Part shown: in pieces, positions 17,972-25,583 of the stretch
Layout: each line of letters starts with the position of its first letter
How positions within the stretch are numbered: the first letter of the stretch is position 1
Assembly (NCBI GenBank): GCA_965279125.1
Contig: CBDIHL010000044.1
Location: forward strand, 62,001-126,000
Length of the DNA stretch: 64,000 bases
Origin: Dinoroseobacter sp965279125
GTDB lineage: Bacteria; Pseudomonadota; Alphaproteobacteria; Rhodobacterales; Rhodobacteraceae
Direction: 5' to 3'
Made by a program: the position numbers and the translations under genes
The notes under the pieces: model-generated
Database searches by the model: none
What the model was told of the DNA's origin: nothing
What the model saw: the letters and a program-made list of their open reading frames with translations, nothing else

Positions 17972-18442
17972 TTAGGTCGATTGCACGGGCACCGTCTTGG
18001 TCATGACAACGGTTTCCTCTGCCCCAAAGAATTGACGGCTTTGCTCCGTATAGCCCAGCGCTGCGTAGAACGTGACGGCGGATAGCGACGACGAAACGGT
18101 AAGCTCTGGCACATCCTGTTGGGACGCCATCTGTTCAAGTGCGGCCATCACCCTGCGCCCAACGCCTTGCCGATGCAGATCGGGAGACACGAATACGGAC
18201 TTGATTTCAGACCCTTGCAGCGCCCCCGTGCCCACAACCACACCGTCAGCCATAGCGACAATGGTGACGCGCTGCTTTAGCATCTCGACAACGCTGTCCG
18301 TGGAGAAGTTATTGACAAGCCGGGTGATCTCGTCCGCAGGATAGTCCTTGGCGTTGACCCTTCGAATGGCATCCCGGACCACCTTGCCGATGCCTTCTGC
18401 ATGGTGCGCGCTTGCGACTTGGAGGTGTATATTGGTTTGCAT
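17972..18442 (-). CDS. GNAT family N-acetyltransferase
   Basis: 156 residues with the usual GNAT order: VVVGTGALQGSEIKSVFVSP (strand 4), then the acetyl-CoA loop HRQGVGRRVMAAL at about 97-109, then SSLSAVTFYAALGY. This matches small acetyltransferases acting on amino groups or free amino acids; the substrate is unknown. ATG 18442 is chosen because the conserved N-terminus begins at IHLQVASAHHAEGIGKVV; the frame extends 14 codons upstream without a clear ribosome site. It is a single gene. Confidence 0.75.
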   Translation of the reverse strand: MQTNIHLQVASAHHAEGIGKVVRDAIRRVNAKDYPADEITRLVNNFSTDSVVEMLKQRVTIVAMADGVVVGTGALQGSEIKSVFVSPDLHRQGVGRRVMAALEQMASQQDVPELTVSSSLSAVTFYAALGYTEQSRQFFGAEETVVMTKTVPVQST

Positions 18443-18526
18443 GAGCGCAGCATAACCAACCGACCCGCAACTGTCGCGGCACACTTCTTAGGCTGATGGC
18501 CCCAGCCCTCCAGACCGCACAACCAC

Positions 18527-19066
18527 CTACCCCGCCTTTGCAACACCCCGCATCGCGTCCAGATCGCACGCCACGGCGTAGCCCATGGCCCGCTTGATAC
18601 CGGGCAGGAGGGCAGCCCCGTTCATCGCGAAACTCAACTCGCTCAGGCCCGCATCCCCGTAGAATTGACGCACCGTCTCGCGGTTTTCGGGATCGTCGCG
18701 CCTGTGCCCCACGACGCTGTCGGTCAGATTGGCAACAGCCCTGATGCCATCGTGCAAGCCCTCGTAGGATCCGGAGAGGATGCGATCCAACGTGTCTGCC
18801 GGACACTGCGCGGCCTTGGCCAGATTGACCTCAGCCGCGACGCAGGTGCCGCAATCGGCAGCGATTGCCCCGCGCAGCCGCGCAGTGTGATAGGCCAGTG
18901 GCGGCATATTCTTGTTCGGGTCCAGAAACCCGAAGATCTTGTTGTATCGCAACAGCAACCTGACGTCTGTTTCAGCGATTTTGCGGGTGTAGTCGAGAGG
19001 CACGCCCAAGCGTGCCTCGGCGCGCCCGATGATTGCGAGAAGGAGATGGGTCAGCATTGATTTCAT
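18527..19066 (-). CDS. AhpD-like / carboxymuconolactone decarboxylase-family protein
   Basis: 179 residues. The core contains the Cys pair DCGTCVAAEVNLA (about 72-84), the CxxC signature of AhpD-like alkylhydroperoxidase proteins in the CMD family. These form small all-helical oligomers involved in peroxide or disulfide chemistry. The gene is divergent from the membrane protein at 19156, with only the 50-bp palindrome between them. TetR control of a possibly redox- or quinone-related response is inferred from that arrangement. Confidence 0.75.
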   Translation of the reverse strand: MKSMLTHLLLAIIGRAEARLGVPLDYTRKIAETDVRLLLRYNKIFGFLDPNKNMPPLAYHTARLRGAIAADCGTCVAAEVNLAKAAQCPADTLDRILSGSYEGLHDGIRAVANLTDSVVGHRRDDPENRETVRQFYGDAGLSELSFAMNGAALLPGIKRAMGYAVACDLDAMRGVAKAG

Positions 19067-19088
19067 GGTCGTTTTCGCCCCGGCTCAA

Positions 19089-19138
19089 AACATACTTTAT
19101 TGTATAGAAGTGCACTTCACTATACAATAAGGTATGTT
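19089..19138. promoter_or_regulatory. Near-perfect palindromic operator for the TetR regulator
   Basis: The arms AACATACTTTATTGTATAG and its imperfect complement CTATACAATAAGGTATGTT are arranged around AAGTGCACTT, spanning almost the whole gap between the divergent genes. Each arm carries TTGTATAG/CTATACAA, which also provides TATACA-like -10 boxes. A TetR gene sits two genes away in the plus-strand operon, so this is the likely autoregulatory site controlling both directions. The exact half-site spacing is inferred. Confidence 0.75.
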
Positions 19139-19155
19139 CAAGAAGGAGCACTGTA

Positions 19156-19530
19156 ATGGAGTTTTGGCTTTTGCTGTCGGCGGGGATCTTGTCTGCCCTG
19201 TGGCTGGTGGTTCACCTCACCGCAGGCACGCGCGATGTCGCGACACCGCTGCTGCAAGCGCGCGCCCTCGACCCGGTTGTGCGTGAAACGCAATATCTGT
19301 GCTGGCATTTCACCAGCCTGTCGATTGCCACGATGGCGGGCTTTTTTATGTGGTCCGCCGTAACGCTGAACTTGGCCTTCGCCGTCGCTGGCATTGTTCT
19401 GTCGGGCGGATTTGCAGTGGTTGGAATAGGCCTCGTCGTCCAGCGCGGCGGCACCCATCTTGAAACACCGCAAGGCTGGTTGTTCGTCCCGGTCGCAGCC
19501 TTGGGCATCGCGGGGCTTGTCGTCGGATGA
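19156..19530 (+). CDS. Four-helix membrane protein in TetR-controlled operon
   Basis: 124 residues, mostly hydrophobic, with four predicted helices (about 4-22, 46-62, 68-92, 104-123) and a short polar loop RGGTHLETPQ. AAGGAG lies eight bases before the ATG. The last bases overlap the TetR gene (ATGA), so the two are co-translated. The family is not recognised with confidence. Its position behind the palindrome suggests it is a target of its downstream regulator. Confidence 0.65.
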   Translation: MEFWLLLSAGILSALWLVVHLTAGTRDVATPLLQARALDPVVRETQYLCWHFTSLSIATMAGFFMWSAVTLNLAFAVAGIVLSGGFAVVGIGLVVQRGGTHLETPQGWLFVPVAALGIAGLVVG

Positions 19531-20084
19531 AGCGGAAAAGATTTAGCGCCGACGACTGGATCACGTTAGGCTTAAACGCCCTTGCATCCGGCGGGACCGA
19601 AGCGGTGAAGCTGGAGGCGATTTGCGCTGCGGCGGGGCGCACCCGTGGGTCGTTCTATTACCACTTTCAGGATCACTCGGCCTTTCTTCTGGCGCTGGCT
19701 CATGCCTGGACGAAACGCCAGACCGATGATGCCGTCGACACGCTTGCCAGTGACAAAAGCGCCGAGGACAACGCCAAAGTGCTGACGGCAGCCGCCATGA
19801 GCCTGGATTACGCGCTTGAGTTGGGCATTCGAGAGCTGGCAAGGCGATTTCCGGAGATAGAGGCGACTGTGAAGGCCACGGATCAGAGACGCCTTGATAT
19901 CCTGTCGCACCTCTATGCGCAGCGCTTCCAGCTGGACGCGGACGACGCCCGCGACCTTGCCTTTCTGGAATACGCGGCCTTTAGCGGCATGATCCTTTTG
20001 GCCCCCGATCTTGCGCCCGAGGCCCAGCATGACCTTGCCGCGCGATACGATGGACTGATGCAACGGGCGCTTGGCGGGGATTAG
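19527..20084 (+). CDS. TetR family transcriptional regulator
   Basis: 185 residues. The N-terminal HTH is of TetR type: FSADDWITLGLNALASGG, then KLEAICAAAGRTRGSFYYHF (about 29-48), whose GSFYYHF recognition helix is characteristic. The helical C-terminal ligand domain is of normal length. It is translationally coupled to the membrane protein before it and convergent with the DUF2161 gene (4-bp overlap). It probably binds the palindrome at 19089-19138 and represses both directions; the inducer is unknown. Confidence 0.88.
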   Translation: MKRKRFSADDWITLGLNALASGGTEAVKLEAICAAAGRTRGSFYYHFQDHSAFLLALAHAWTKRQTDDAVDTLASDKSAEDNAKVLTAAAMSLDYALELGIRELARRFPEIEATVKATDQRRLDILSHLYAQRFQLDADDARDLAFLEYAAFSGMILLAPDLAPEAQHDLAARYDGLMQRALGGD

Positions 20085-20764
20085 GCGTCTTGGCCCATAT
20101 CGTCTGAGCCGCCCGTCGCAAGCGTCCCTTTCTCGGTCAGCTGGTAGACCCCCTTTTCGACCTTCTCGAACCAGCCGTAATGATCGTCGCGCATCATCGC
20201 GGTTGCCCGCTCCACCCCGGTGGCGTCCTTCACATCGCGCCCGCGTGACGGCCCGTGCTGCACGAGATAGGCCGCCATGCGCTCGCAATCTTGGCGATAT
20301 GCCGTCACGATCCCCCCGCGCGTGCCCCCCAGATTCGGATCGCCTTGCCGGCGCGCGAATTCCTTCAGCAATCGTGCCTTTTTGGGCTTTGAGCTGCGCG
20401 GCGCATATGGCCCCGGATCGGCGTGCACCTCGACCAACCCGTCCTTCAGGCGCACGGTCAGCAAACCAAGACCCAATCTGCGGGCCAGCTTCACATTGGC
20501 CTTAAGCGTCTTGTAAAATGGTCGCCCCGTCTTGCGAGGCACGGCGACATAGACCGTGTCAGTCAGGGCCAAACGCTCGATCCCTTGGTGGAAAAGCGCC
20601 AAGGAAAATTGGGTTTTCAGCTCGACAATCACCGGCGGCTCGTCCCCGCGCATCGCAACCAGATCGGCAGGCCCGATCTCGGCCTTGACCGCGTAGCCCT
20701 GCCCTTCGAGAAAGGCCTTGATCGGCAAGTAGAGCTCTGTTTCGCGAAGGGGGGAGGATGCCAT
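20081..20764 (-). CDS. DUF2161-type putative PD-(D/E)XK nuclease-like protein
   Basis: 227 residues. The first 100 residues have the restriction-endonuclease-like pattern: LPIKAFLEGQGYAVKAE, GPADLVAM with an Asp, then VIVELKTQF, giving the D...ExK arrangement of the PD-(D/E)XK fold. The C-terminal half reads as a winged-helix-like segment (GRDVKDATGVERATAMM, GWFEKVEKGVYQLTEKG). This matches the DUF2161 family of predicted phosphodiesterases, whose role has not been shown as far as I know. ATG 20764 is preferred over the upstream TTG. Confidence 0.75.
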   Translation of the reverse strand: MASSPLRETELYLPIKAFLEGQGYAVKAEIGPADLVAMRGDEPPVIVELKTQFSLALFHQGIERLALTDTVYVAVPRKTGRPFYKTLKANVKLARRLGLGLLTVRLKDGLVEVHADPGPYAPRSSKPKKARLLKEFARRQGDPNLGGTRGGIVTAYRQDCERMAAYLVQHGPSRGRDVKDATGVERATAMMRDDHYGWFEKVEKGVYQLTEKGTLATGGSDDMGQDA

Positions 20765-20938
20765 GACCAAAACCCTACCGCGCGCGCTGTGGATAAGCAA
20801 AGGGGGCGACTTGGCGCTTGACGCCCCGACCCGATCAAGCTAGCAGACAGCCTCAGCTTTCCGGGTGGTGCCCGCACCGCCCCATATTCCGTGTAATAGG
20901 GCCCATCGCCGGGCCAGAGACAAGATAGGAGCGAGCCG

Positions 20939-21232
20939 ATGTCGCGCCGCTGTGAACTGACTGGCAAGGGTGTTCTGACTGGCAACAATGTCAGCCACGC
21001 CAAAAACCGGACCCGTCGCCGGTTCCTGCCAAACCTGAACGATGTCACACTGATGTCCGAGACCTTGGGTCGTGGCTTCAAACTGCGCATCTCGGCTGCT
21101 GCGTTGCGCAGTGTAGACCATCGCGGTGGTCTGGACGCATTCCTCGCCAAGGCGAAGGATGACGAGCTGTCCGATAAGGCGCTCAAGATCAAAAAGAACA
21201 TCTCCAAGGCTGCTGAGACCGCCGCTGCCTAA
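20939..21232 (+). CDS. rpmB: 50S ribosomal protein L28
   Basis: 97 residues. MSRRCELTGKGVLTGNNVSH is the unmistakable L28 N-terminus, followed by KNRTRRRFLPNL and the alphaproteobacterial C-terminal extension ending ISKAAETAAA. L28 is a component of the large ribosomal subunit. The gene is monocistronic and ends at a strong intrinsic terminator (21271-21299). Confidence 0.97.
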   Translation: MSRRCELTGKGVLTGNNVSHAKNRTRRRFLPNLNDVTLMSETLGRGFKLRISAAALRSVDHRGGLDAFLAKAKDDELSDKALKIKKNISKAAETAAA

Positions 21233-21270
21233 GCAGCCTTCAGCCTCTCTGGCCTGACATGATTTTAGAG

Positions 21271-21299
21271 CACCCTGTCGCGCCGCGGCGGGGTGTTTT
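21271..21299 (+). terminator. Intrinsic terminator of rpmB
   Basis: CACCCTGTCG and CGGCGGGGTG pair over about ten base pairs with two G-T wobbles around a CGCCG loop, followed by TTTT. It lies 39 bp after the L28 stop codon. Confidence 0.8.
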
Positions 21300-21356
21300 C
21301 ATGTGCGGCAAACCTGTCGCAGCGACATGCCCAGGGTTCAAAGCTATCTCTCGGTT

Positions 21357-21704
21357 ATGGAGTATATCCGCCGCCTGATCGCCTTAAGCCTCGCCCTGAG
21401 CCTGCTTCTGACAAGCGGGGCAATGGCTGTGGCGCGGGGGCAGTCGGATATCGGCAGCCTGATGGTGATCTGCACCGGCCACTCTTACACCGTGATGGAG
21501 ATCAGCGCAGACGGCACCCCGGTGGAGCACGCGCATCTGTGCCCCGATTGCACGCTTTCGCTGATCATGGCGACCGCTGCGGCCCCGGTTGCAACCCAGT
21601 GGGACGTCTTGATCGGCGTACTGGCGGCAACGCCGGTTGCCCAAACCAACACGTACATTTCCTACCTAAGCACCCTTGCGCGCGGCCCCCCGACTTTGGC
21701 TTGA
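21357..21704 (+). CDS. DUF2946-like secreted small protein next to copper chaperone
   Basis: About 115 residues. A signal-anchor sequence (RLIALSLALSLLLTSGAMA) is followed by MVICTGHSYTVMEI and EHAHLCPDCTLSL, a Cys/His-rich segment that resembles DUF2946 proteins found near copper and heme uptake genes. ATG 21357 starts at the signal peptide; the frame is open upstream to 21303. It lies 41 bp before the PCu(A)C gene in the same direction, and a joint role in periplasmic copper handling is inferred from this context. Confidence 0.6.
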   Translation: MEYIRRLIALSLALSLLLTSGAMAVARGQSDIGSLMVICTGHSYTVMEISADGTPVEHAHLCPDCTLSLIMATAAAPVATQWDVLIGVLAATPVAQTNTYISYLSTLARGPPTLA

Positions 21705-21745
21705 GACCCTAAACCTTTTCTCAATCCAATGACCGGAGACCTCTG

Positions 21746-22363
21746 ATGTCCCTTCGCATTTCTTGTCTTGGTGGCACCGCTGCCGCCGCCGTTTTGTTCG
21801 CTCTGCCTGCCATGGCCTGCGAAAGCCACGACTTGATCCAAAGCACCCAAACCGAGACGCCGATGCAGATGCTGCAAAGCGCGTCCGATATGGATCATTC
21901 CGACCACGATATGTCTGCCATGTCCGAAGGCCCGATGATGGTGATGGACGCCTATGCGCGCAGCTCGCGCCCCGGCGCGCCCACGGGGGCGGCCTTCATG
22001 ATGATCAAGAACACCTCCGACATGGCGGATCGTCTGATTGACGTGCGCTCGGAGGTGGCCCAGCGCGTGGAGTTGCACACCCATATCGACAATGGCGAAG
22101 GGGTGATGCGCATGGTTCATGTCGAAGAGGGCTTCGAGATGGCCCCCGGCGAAACCCTGATGCTGGCGCGCGGCGGCAAGCACGTGATGTTCATGGGCCT
22201 GAATGAGAGCCTTGAGCAAGGCGGTATGGTCCCCGTGACACTGGTGTTTGAGCACGCTGGCGAGGTCGAGGTGATGATCCCGGTTGATCTGGAGCGGATG
22301 CCCGAAGGCGGCCATGGCGCGCATGGGCATGGGCACGGGCATACCCACGGAAGCGACAGCTAA
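21746..22363 (+). CDS. PCu(A)C-type periplasmic copper chaperone
   Basis: 205 residues. It has an N-terminal signal peptide ending near ALPAMACES and then a Met/His-rich stretch (MDHSDHDMSAMSEGPMMVMD). The PCu(A)C domain includes GAPTGAAFMMIKN, VELHTHIDN, GVMRMVHVE and GGKHVMFMG, which supplies the conserved His/Met copper ligands. These proteins deliver Cu(I) to the CuA or CuB centres of cytochrome oxidase. The C-terminal tail GHGAHGHGHGHTHG is an extra His-rich metal-binding extension. GGAGA precedes the start. Confidence 0.92.
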   Translation: MSLRISCLGGTAAAAVLFALPAMACESHDLIQSTQTETPMQMLQSASDMDHSDHDMSAMSEGPMMVMDAYARSSRPGAPTGAAFMMIKNTSDMADRLIDVRSEVAQRVELHTHIDNGEGVMRMVHVEEGFEMAPGETLMLARGGKHVMFMGLNESLEQGGMVPVTLVFEHAGEVEVMIPVDLERMPEGGHGAHGHGHGHTHGSDS

Positions 22364-22371
22364 ATCGCCTT

Positions 22372-22403
22372 GGGCTGCCCCGCCTTGTATCGCCGGGCAG
22401 CCC
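22372..22403. terminator. Convergent stem-loop terminator
   Basis: GGGCTGCCC and GGGCAGCCC form a perfect 9-bp stem around a 14-base loop, directly between the converging copper chaperone and YdcZ-like gene. There is no U-tract on either side, so it is better read as a 3'-end hairpin. Confidence 0.55.
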
Positions 22404-22405
22404 GC

Positions 22406-22849
22406 TTAGCGCCAGACCACCAGCGCGGCCCCAACCGACACCAACGCCACGCCGAAGACCGCTTGCCATGTGACCTCGCGCACGCTCAGCCCGAACGCGC
22501 CGAGCTGGTCGAACACAAGGCTCGCGGTCAACTGCCCCGCGATCACCGCTACGATATAGCCCGCCGCGCCCAGGCGCGGCACGGCGGCAATCGACAGCAA
22601 CACCACACAAATGCCCAGCACCCCGCCTACCCAGACCCAAAGCGGCAGCGCCTTGATCTGCGTGAGGCTCGGCAATGTCGTGCGCGTGGCCAGATGCAGC
22701 GCCACCAGCACGAGGCTTGCCGTGACAAAGGCCAGCAACGTCGTGTTCAGCGGATGGCTCAGCCCTTGGGTCATCCGTGTGTAGATCGGGCCTTGGGCGG
22801 CGATGATGATGCCTGCCAGCACCGCGAGCGCGACGGGAAGCAGGCTCAT
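22406..22849 (-). CDS. DMT-superfamily YdcZ-type membrane protein
   Basis: 147 residues with five hydrophobic helices: LPVALAVLAGIIIAAQGPIY at the start, then segments at about 38-55, 72-90, 98-113 and 126-146. The pattern QGPIYTRMTQGLSHPLNTTLLAF fits the short DUF606/YdcZ group of the drug/metabolite transporter superfamily, which works as dimers. The substrate is unknown. Its start overlaps the GNAT gene before it by 4 bp. Confidence 0.8.
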   Translation of the reverse strand: MSLLPVALAVLAGIIIAAQGPIYTRMTQGLSHPLNTTLLAFVTASLVLVALHLATRTTLPSLTQIKALPLWVWVGGVLGICVVLLSIAAVPRLGAAGYIVAVIAGQLTASLVFDQLGAFGLSVREVTWQAVFGVALVSVGAALVVWR

Positions 22850-23367
22850 CTCAGCAGCTTGTGGAAATAGGTGGTCGGCTGCAACGAGCGGTCCACCGGG
22901 TGCAAAAAGTAGTTCGGCACCTGCCCCGTCTCGACATAGCCCAGATCACGGTAGAGCGCCTCGGCGGCACTGCCGCTCCAGGTATCCAGGGTCAGCAGCG
23001 ACTTGCCCTGCGCGCGCGCCGCGTCTTCAAGCGCGCTCATCAAGGCGCGGGCGATCCCGGCACGGCGCGCGTTTGGATGGACCAGCAGCTTGGTCACCTC
23101 GCCACGATGCGGCTGGTTTGGCGACATCGCCGTGTCCAGCATGACGGTGCCTGCGGGCTGGCCGTTCTGCGTCGCCATCCACAAGGTCCGCCCGCCCGCA
23201 TCCAGCGCCGGGAAGGCGGAGCCGGTCCAGAAGGCCTCGGCCTCGGCAGGACTGAAGGGCAGACAGAAATTCACGCTCGCGCCAGCCTGCACCGCGCTGT
23301 GCAGGATCTCGGTCAGGCCGGGCAGATGGCTGCGCGCCTCGGCAGGGGTCAGTTTGGTGATGTGCAT
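22846..23367 (-). CDS. GNAT family N-acetyltransferase
   Basis: 173 residues. The core reads RGEVTKLLVHPNARRAGIAR as strand 4 and pyrophosphate loop (about 90-109), followed by LLTLDTWSGSAAEALYRDLGY. This is the standard GNAT topology; the substrate is unknown. It overlaps the YdcZ-like gene by 4 bp and follows the XRE-cupin gene by 8 bp, so the three form one operon probably controlled by that regulator. Confidence 0.8.
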   Translation of the reverse strand: MHITKLTPAEARSHLPGLTEILHSAVQAGASVNFCLPFSPAEAEAFWTGSAFPALDAGGRTLWMATQNGQPAGTVMLDTAMSPNQPHRGEVTKLLVHPNARRAGIARALMSALEDAARAQGKSLLTLDTWSGSAAEALYRDLGYVETGQVPNYFLHPVDRSLQPTTYFHKLLR

Positions 23368-23375
23368 TGCAATCC

Positions 23376-23930
23376 TCAGATCAGAACGAGGGTATAGTCA
23401 GCCCCGCTGCCCGGCGGCGTCGAAAAGCGCGACGCCCCATGCAGGCGGTACCGCAGGCAATCGCCGGGCGCGAGACTGTGGTCGGTCGCATCAAGCGTGA
23501 CGGTCAAGGCCCCGGCGTGAAGGATCAGGTGGTGCTGCTGGCCCGGCACAGTCGGTCCGGCATAGGCGATAGAGCAGTCTGCAGGCAGCGATCCACGCAG
23601 CACTTCCCCGATCAATCCCGCACCGGGGGGCGAGACCGCGCGGCGCTGAAACCCGGTCTCGGGGTCGGTCCAGATGGCTTGATCTTCGGCGCGCATATGG
23701 GCGCGCGGCGTATCTTCGACCTCAGCCAACAGGCGCGAGACAGCCACGCCATGGGCCGAGGCCAGCGCGCCAAGCATGGCGGCTGTCGGGCTTGTCTCAC
23801 CGTTTTCCAACCGCGACAGCGTGGCCCGGCTGATCCCGCAGGCTTGGGCCAATGCCTCAAGACTGAGATCACGCTCAAGACGCAGGGCTTTGAGGTGGGC
23901 GGCCAGCCGGAGGGTCAGAAGATCGCTCAT
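23376..23930 (-). CDS. XRE-family regulator with C-terminal cupin domain
   Basis: 184 residues. Residues about 8-63 form an HTH (LKALRLERDLSLEALAQACG, then SRATLSRLENGETSP), and residues about 110-184 form a cupin barrel (HHLILHAGALTVTL, HSLAPGDCLRYRLHG). This is the common architecture of amino-acid or polyamine responsive XRE-cupin regulators. It is first in an operon with a GNAT and a YdcZ-like exporter. The inverted repeat CTCATATC/GATATGAG covers its own start codon, pointing to autorepression. Confidence 0.88.
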   Translation of the reverse strand: MSDLLTLRLAAHLKALRLERDLSLEALAQACGISRATLSRLENGETSPTAAMLGALASAHGVAVSRLLAEVEDTPRAHMRAEDQAIWTDPETGFQRRAVSPPGAGLIGEVLRGSLPADCSIAYAGPTVPGQQHHLILHAGALTVTLDATDHSLAPGDCLRYRLHGASRFSTPPGSGADYTLVLI

Positions 23931-23956
23931 ATCCGGGATATAATCTCAGATATGAG
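23926..23956. promoter_or_regulatory. Probable operator of XRE-cupin gene
   Basis: CTCATATC (23926-23933) and GATATGAG (23949-23956) are perfect complements separated by 15 bases, overlapping the ATG of the XRE-cupin gene. Additional ATATC repeats lie just beyond. The position suits autoregulation. Confidence 0.6.
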
Positions 23957-23962
23957 ATATCG

Positions 23963-24703
23963 TCAAGGCAGCGCCGCCTCCGCAGACACCAGGCCGCGCC
24001 GTTGGCTCCAGCCTGCGACGCGCTGCGCGACCGCGCTGGTCAATTCGGTCGCCAAGCCATGCGCGCCCTCGGCAAACACCTCAAAATCCGCCTCCAGCAT
24101 CTCGGCCAGACCTTGCGCGGCACTATGGGTGCAGGTCTGGTCGCCCAGCCCATAAAGGCACAGCGTCGGGCATCCCAGCGCGCCGCCTTTGACCTGCCCC
24201 ATCCCCGCAACCACCGCCATGCGCACCCGGTCGAACTGACCTTGGCTCATGCGGCTGGCAATGCCGGTCATGTTGCGGACATTGCGCGTGGCCGGGGTGG
24301 AGAACCAGCTGGAAAACATCGCCTCCAGAAAGGTCGGGTTGGGCGAGGGCATCGGTCCGCCGCGCGCGCCGGGGCGCAGGTGCGGCGCGCCCAGCCAGTT
24401 CAGCCCGACCCCCATCGTCACGACAGCGCAAGGCGGCGTGGGCCATTGGCGCGCGCAGGCAAGGGCCACAACCGCGCCGAAATCAGTGCCAACAAGGATC
24501 GTATCCGGGCCTGCTTTTGCCCAAATATGGGCCGCCTGAGCGGTGACATCGACGCGGGCCGCACAGGCTTCCATCCCGTGCCCCAGCAGATCGAGGGTCA
24601 GCACGCCCGTGTCTGCCGGCAAGGCCTCGCGCAACCGCGTGGCCAGCGGGTTCAACGTGTCCGAGGCGGTAAACCCCGCATGAAGCAGCACAATCTGGGT
24701 CAT
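23963..24703 (-). CDS. Alpha/beta hydrolase
   Basis: 246 residues. HAGFTASDTLNPLATRLREAL follows the first strand, LDLLGHG fits the second, and the nucleophile-elbow position reads VGTDFGAVVA, with Asp/Thr where GxSxG would have Ser. The C-terminal EGAHGLATEL supplies the likely catalytic His. The missing Ser makes a standard esterase role uncertain; haloalkane-dehalogenase-like Asp chemistry is possible in principle. Start ATG 24703 overlaps the aldolase stop (ATGA), so the two are coupled. Confidence 0.65.
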   Translation of the reverse strand: MTQIVLLHAGFTASDTLNPLATRLREALPADTGVLTLDLLGHGMEACAARVDVTAQAAHIWAKAGPDTILVGTDFGAVVALACARQWPTPPCAVVTMGVGLNWLGAPHLRPGARGGPMPSPNPTFLEAMFSSWFSTPATRNVRNMTGIASRMSQGQFDRVRMAVVAGMGQVKGGALGCPTLCLYGLGDQTCTHSAAQGLAEMLEADFEVFAEGAHGLATELTSAVAQRVAGWSQRRGLVSAEAALP

Positions 24704-25461
24704 GCCTTGATCGCGTGGATCCCGGTGGCAACGGCTTTGGCCCCATTGATCATCCAACTGTGTTCGGACGCGACAAAGAACATCGTGAACCCGAATTTCT
24801 GCCACTCGGCGGCTTTCTCGGCATTGGGTGTGAAGGTCATGTAGGTCTTGCCATGGGTCTGGGCGGCATGGCCGACGCTTTCGATGGCGGCCATCAACTC
24901 GGGACTGGTCTGGTGGTCATAGCCGTAGGCAACCGACAGATCCGCCGGTCCCAGAAACAGCCCGTCGATCCCCTTGGTCGAGGCAATGGCATCGGCGTTA
25001 TGCACGCCCTCGATATCCTCGATCTGTGCGATCACGATGGTCTCCGTCTGCGATTGGGCCAGCAGCTCGGGCATCGGGCGCGAGGTGAACCCCGCCCAGC
25101 GCGTCGATCCCGCATAGCCGCGCCCGCCGGGGCCAAAGCGCGCGGCCTTGGCAATGGCAGCCGCCGTCTCGGCATCGGTGACATGGGGCACCACAATGCC
25201 CGTCGCACCCGCATCAAGAGCTTGCAGGATGTCCTGCGGCAGCGCGCTTGGCACCCGCACAAGGATCGGGAAATCGAGCGCGCGCGCCACCGCCAAACAC
25301 GCATCCATCCGCGCGCGATCAAAAGGCGCGTGCTCGGCATCGAGGCACAGAAAGTCGAGGCCGGTTTTGGACAGGATCTCGATCATCTCGACGCTTGCGG
25401 TTTTCAGGAACGTGCCTGCAAGCATCTCGCCTGCGGCCATGCGTTGTCGTAAATTGGCCAT
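24700..25461 (-). CDS. HpcH/HpaI family aldolase (2-keto-3-deoxy acid aldolase type)
   Basis: 253 residues. Class II pyruvate aldolase of the HpcH/HpaI/citrate-lyase-beta superfamily, cleaving 4-hydroxy-2-oxo acids to pyruvate and an aldehyde. The motifs GLDFLCLDAEHAPFD (metal-site region, about 34-48), ILVRVPSALPQDILQALDAG and GIVVPHVTDAE, GRGYAGSTRW and FLGPADLS follow the family order. GGAGGGCCC lies before ATG 25461. It is coupled to a downstream hydrolase. The physiological substrate cannot be read; sugar-acid or aromatic degradation are both possible. Confidence 0.88.
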   Translation of the reverse strand: MANLRQRMAAGEMLAGTFLKTASVEMIEILSKTGLDFLCLDAEHAPFDRARMDACLAVARALDFPILVRVPSALPQDILQALDAGATGIVVPHVTDAETAAAIAKAARFGPGGRGYAGSTRWAGFTSRPMPELLAQSQTETIVIAQIEDIEGVHNADAIASTKGIDGLFLGPADLSVAYGYDHQTSPELMAAIESVGHAAQTHGKTYMTFTPNAEKAAEWQKFGFTMFFVASEHSWMINGAKAVATGIHAIKA

Positions 25462-25583
25462 CGGGCCCTCCGGTATTATGGTTGAGACCACGTCACCACG
25501 TTGTGCAAGCCTATGCAAGATTTGGCGGGTCGGGTGTTCGGGATATTTGGACCAATCCGATCAAGCACGCTAAGTCTGACGGT

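Noticed and set aside
25248..25583. 112-codon upstream extension of the MBL exonuclease
   Set aside because: It runs antisense across the aldolase gene; the fold begins at ATG 25584.
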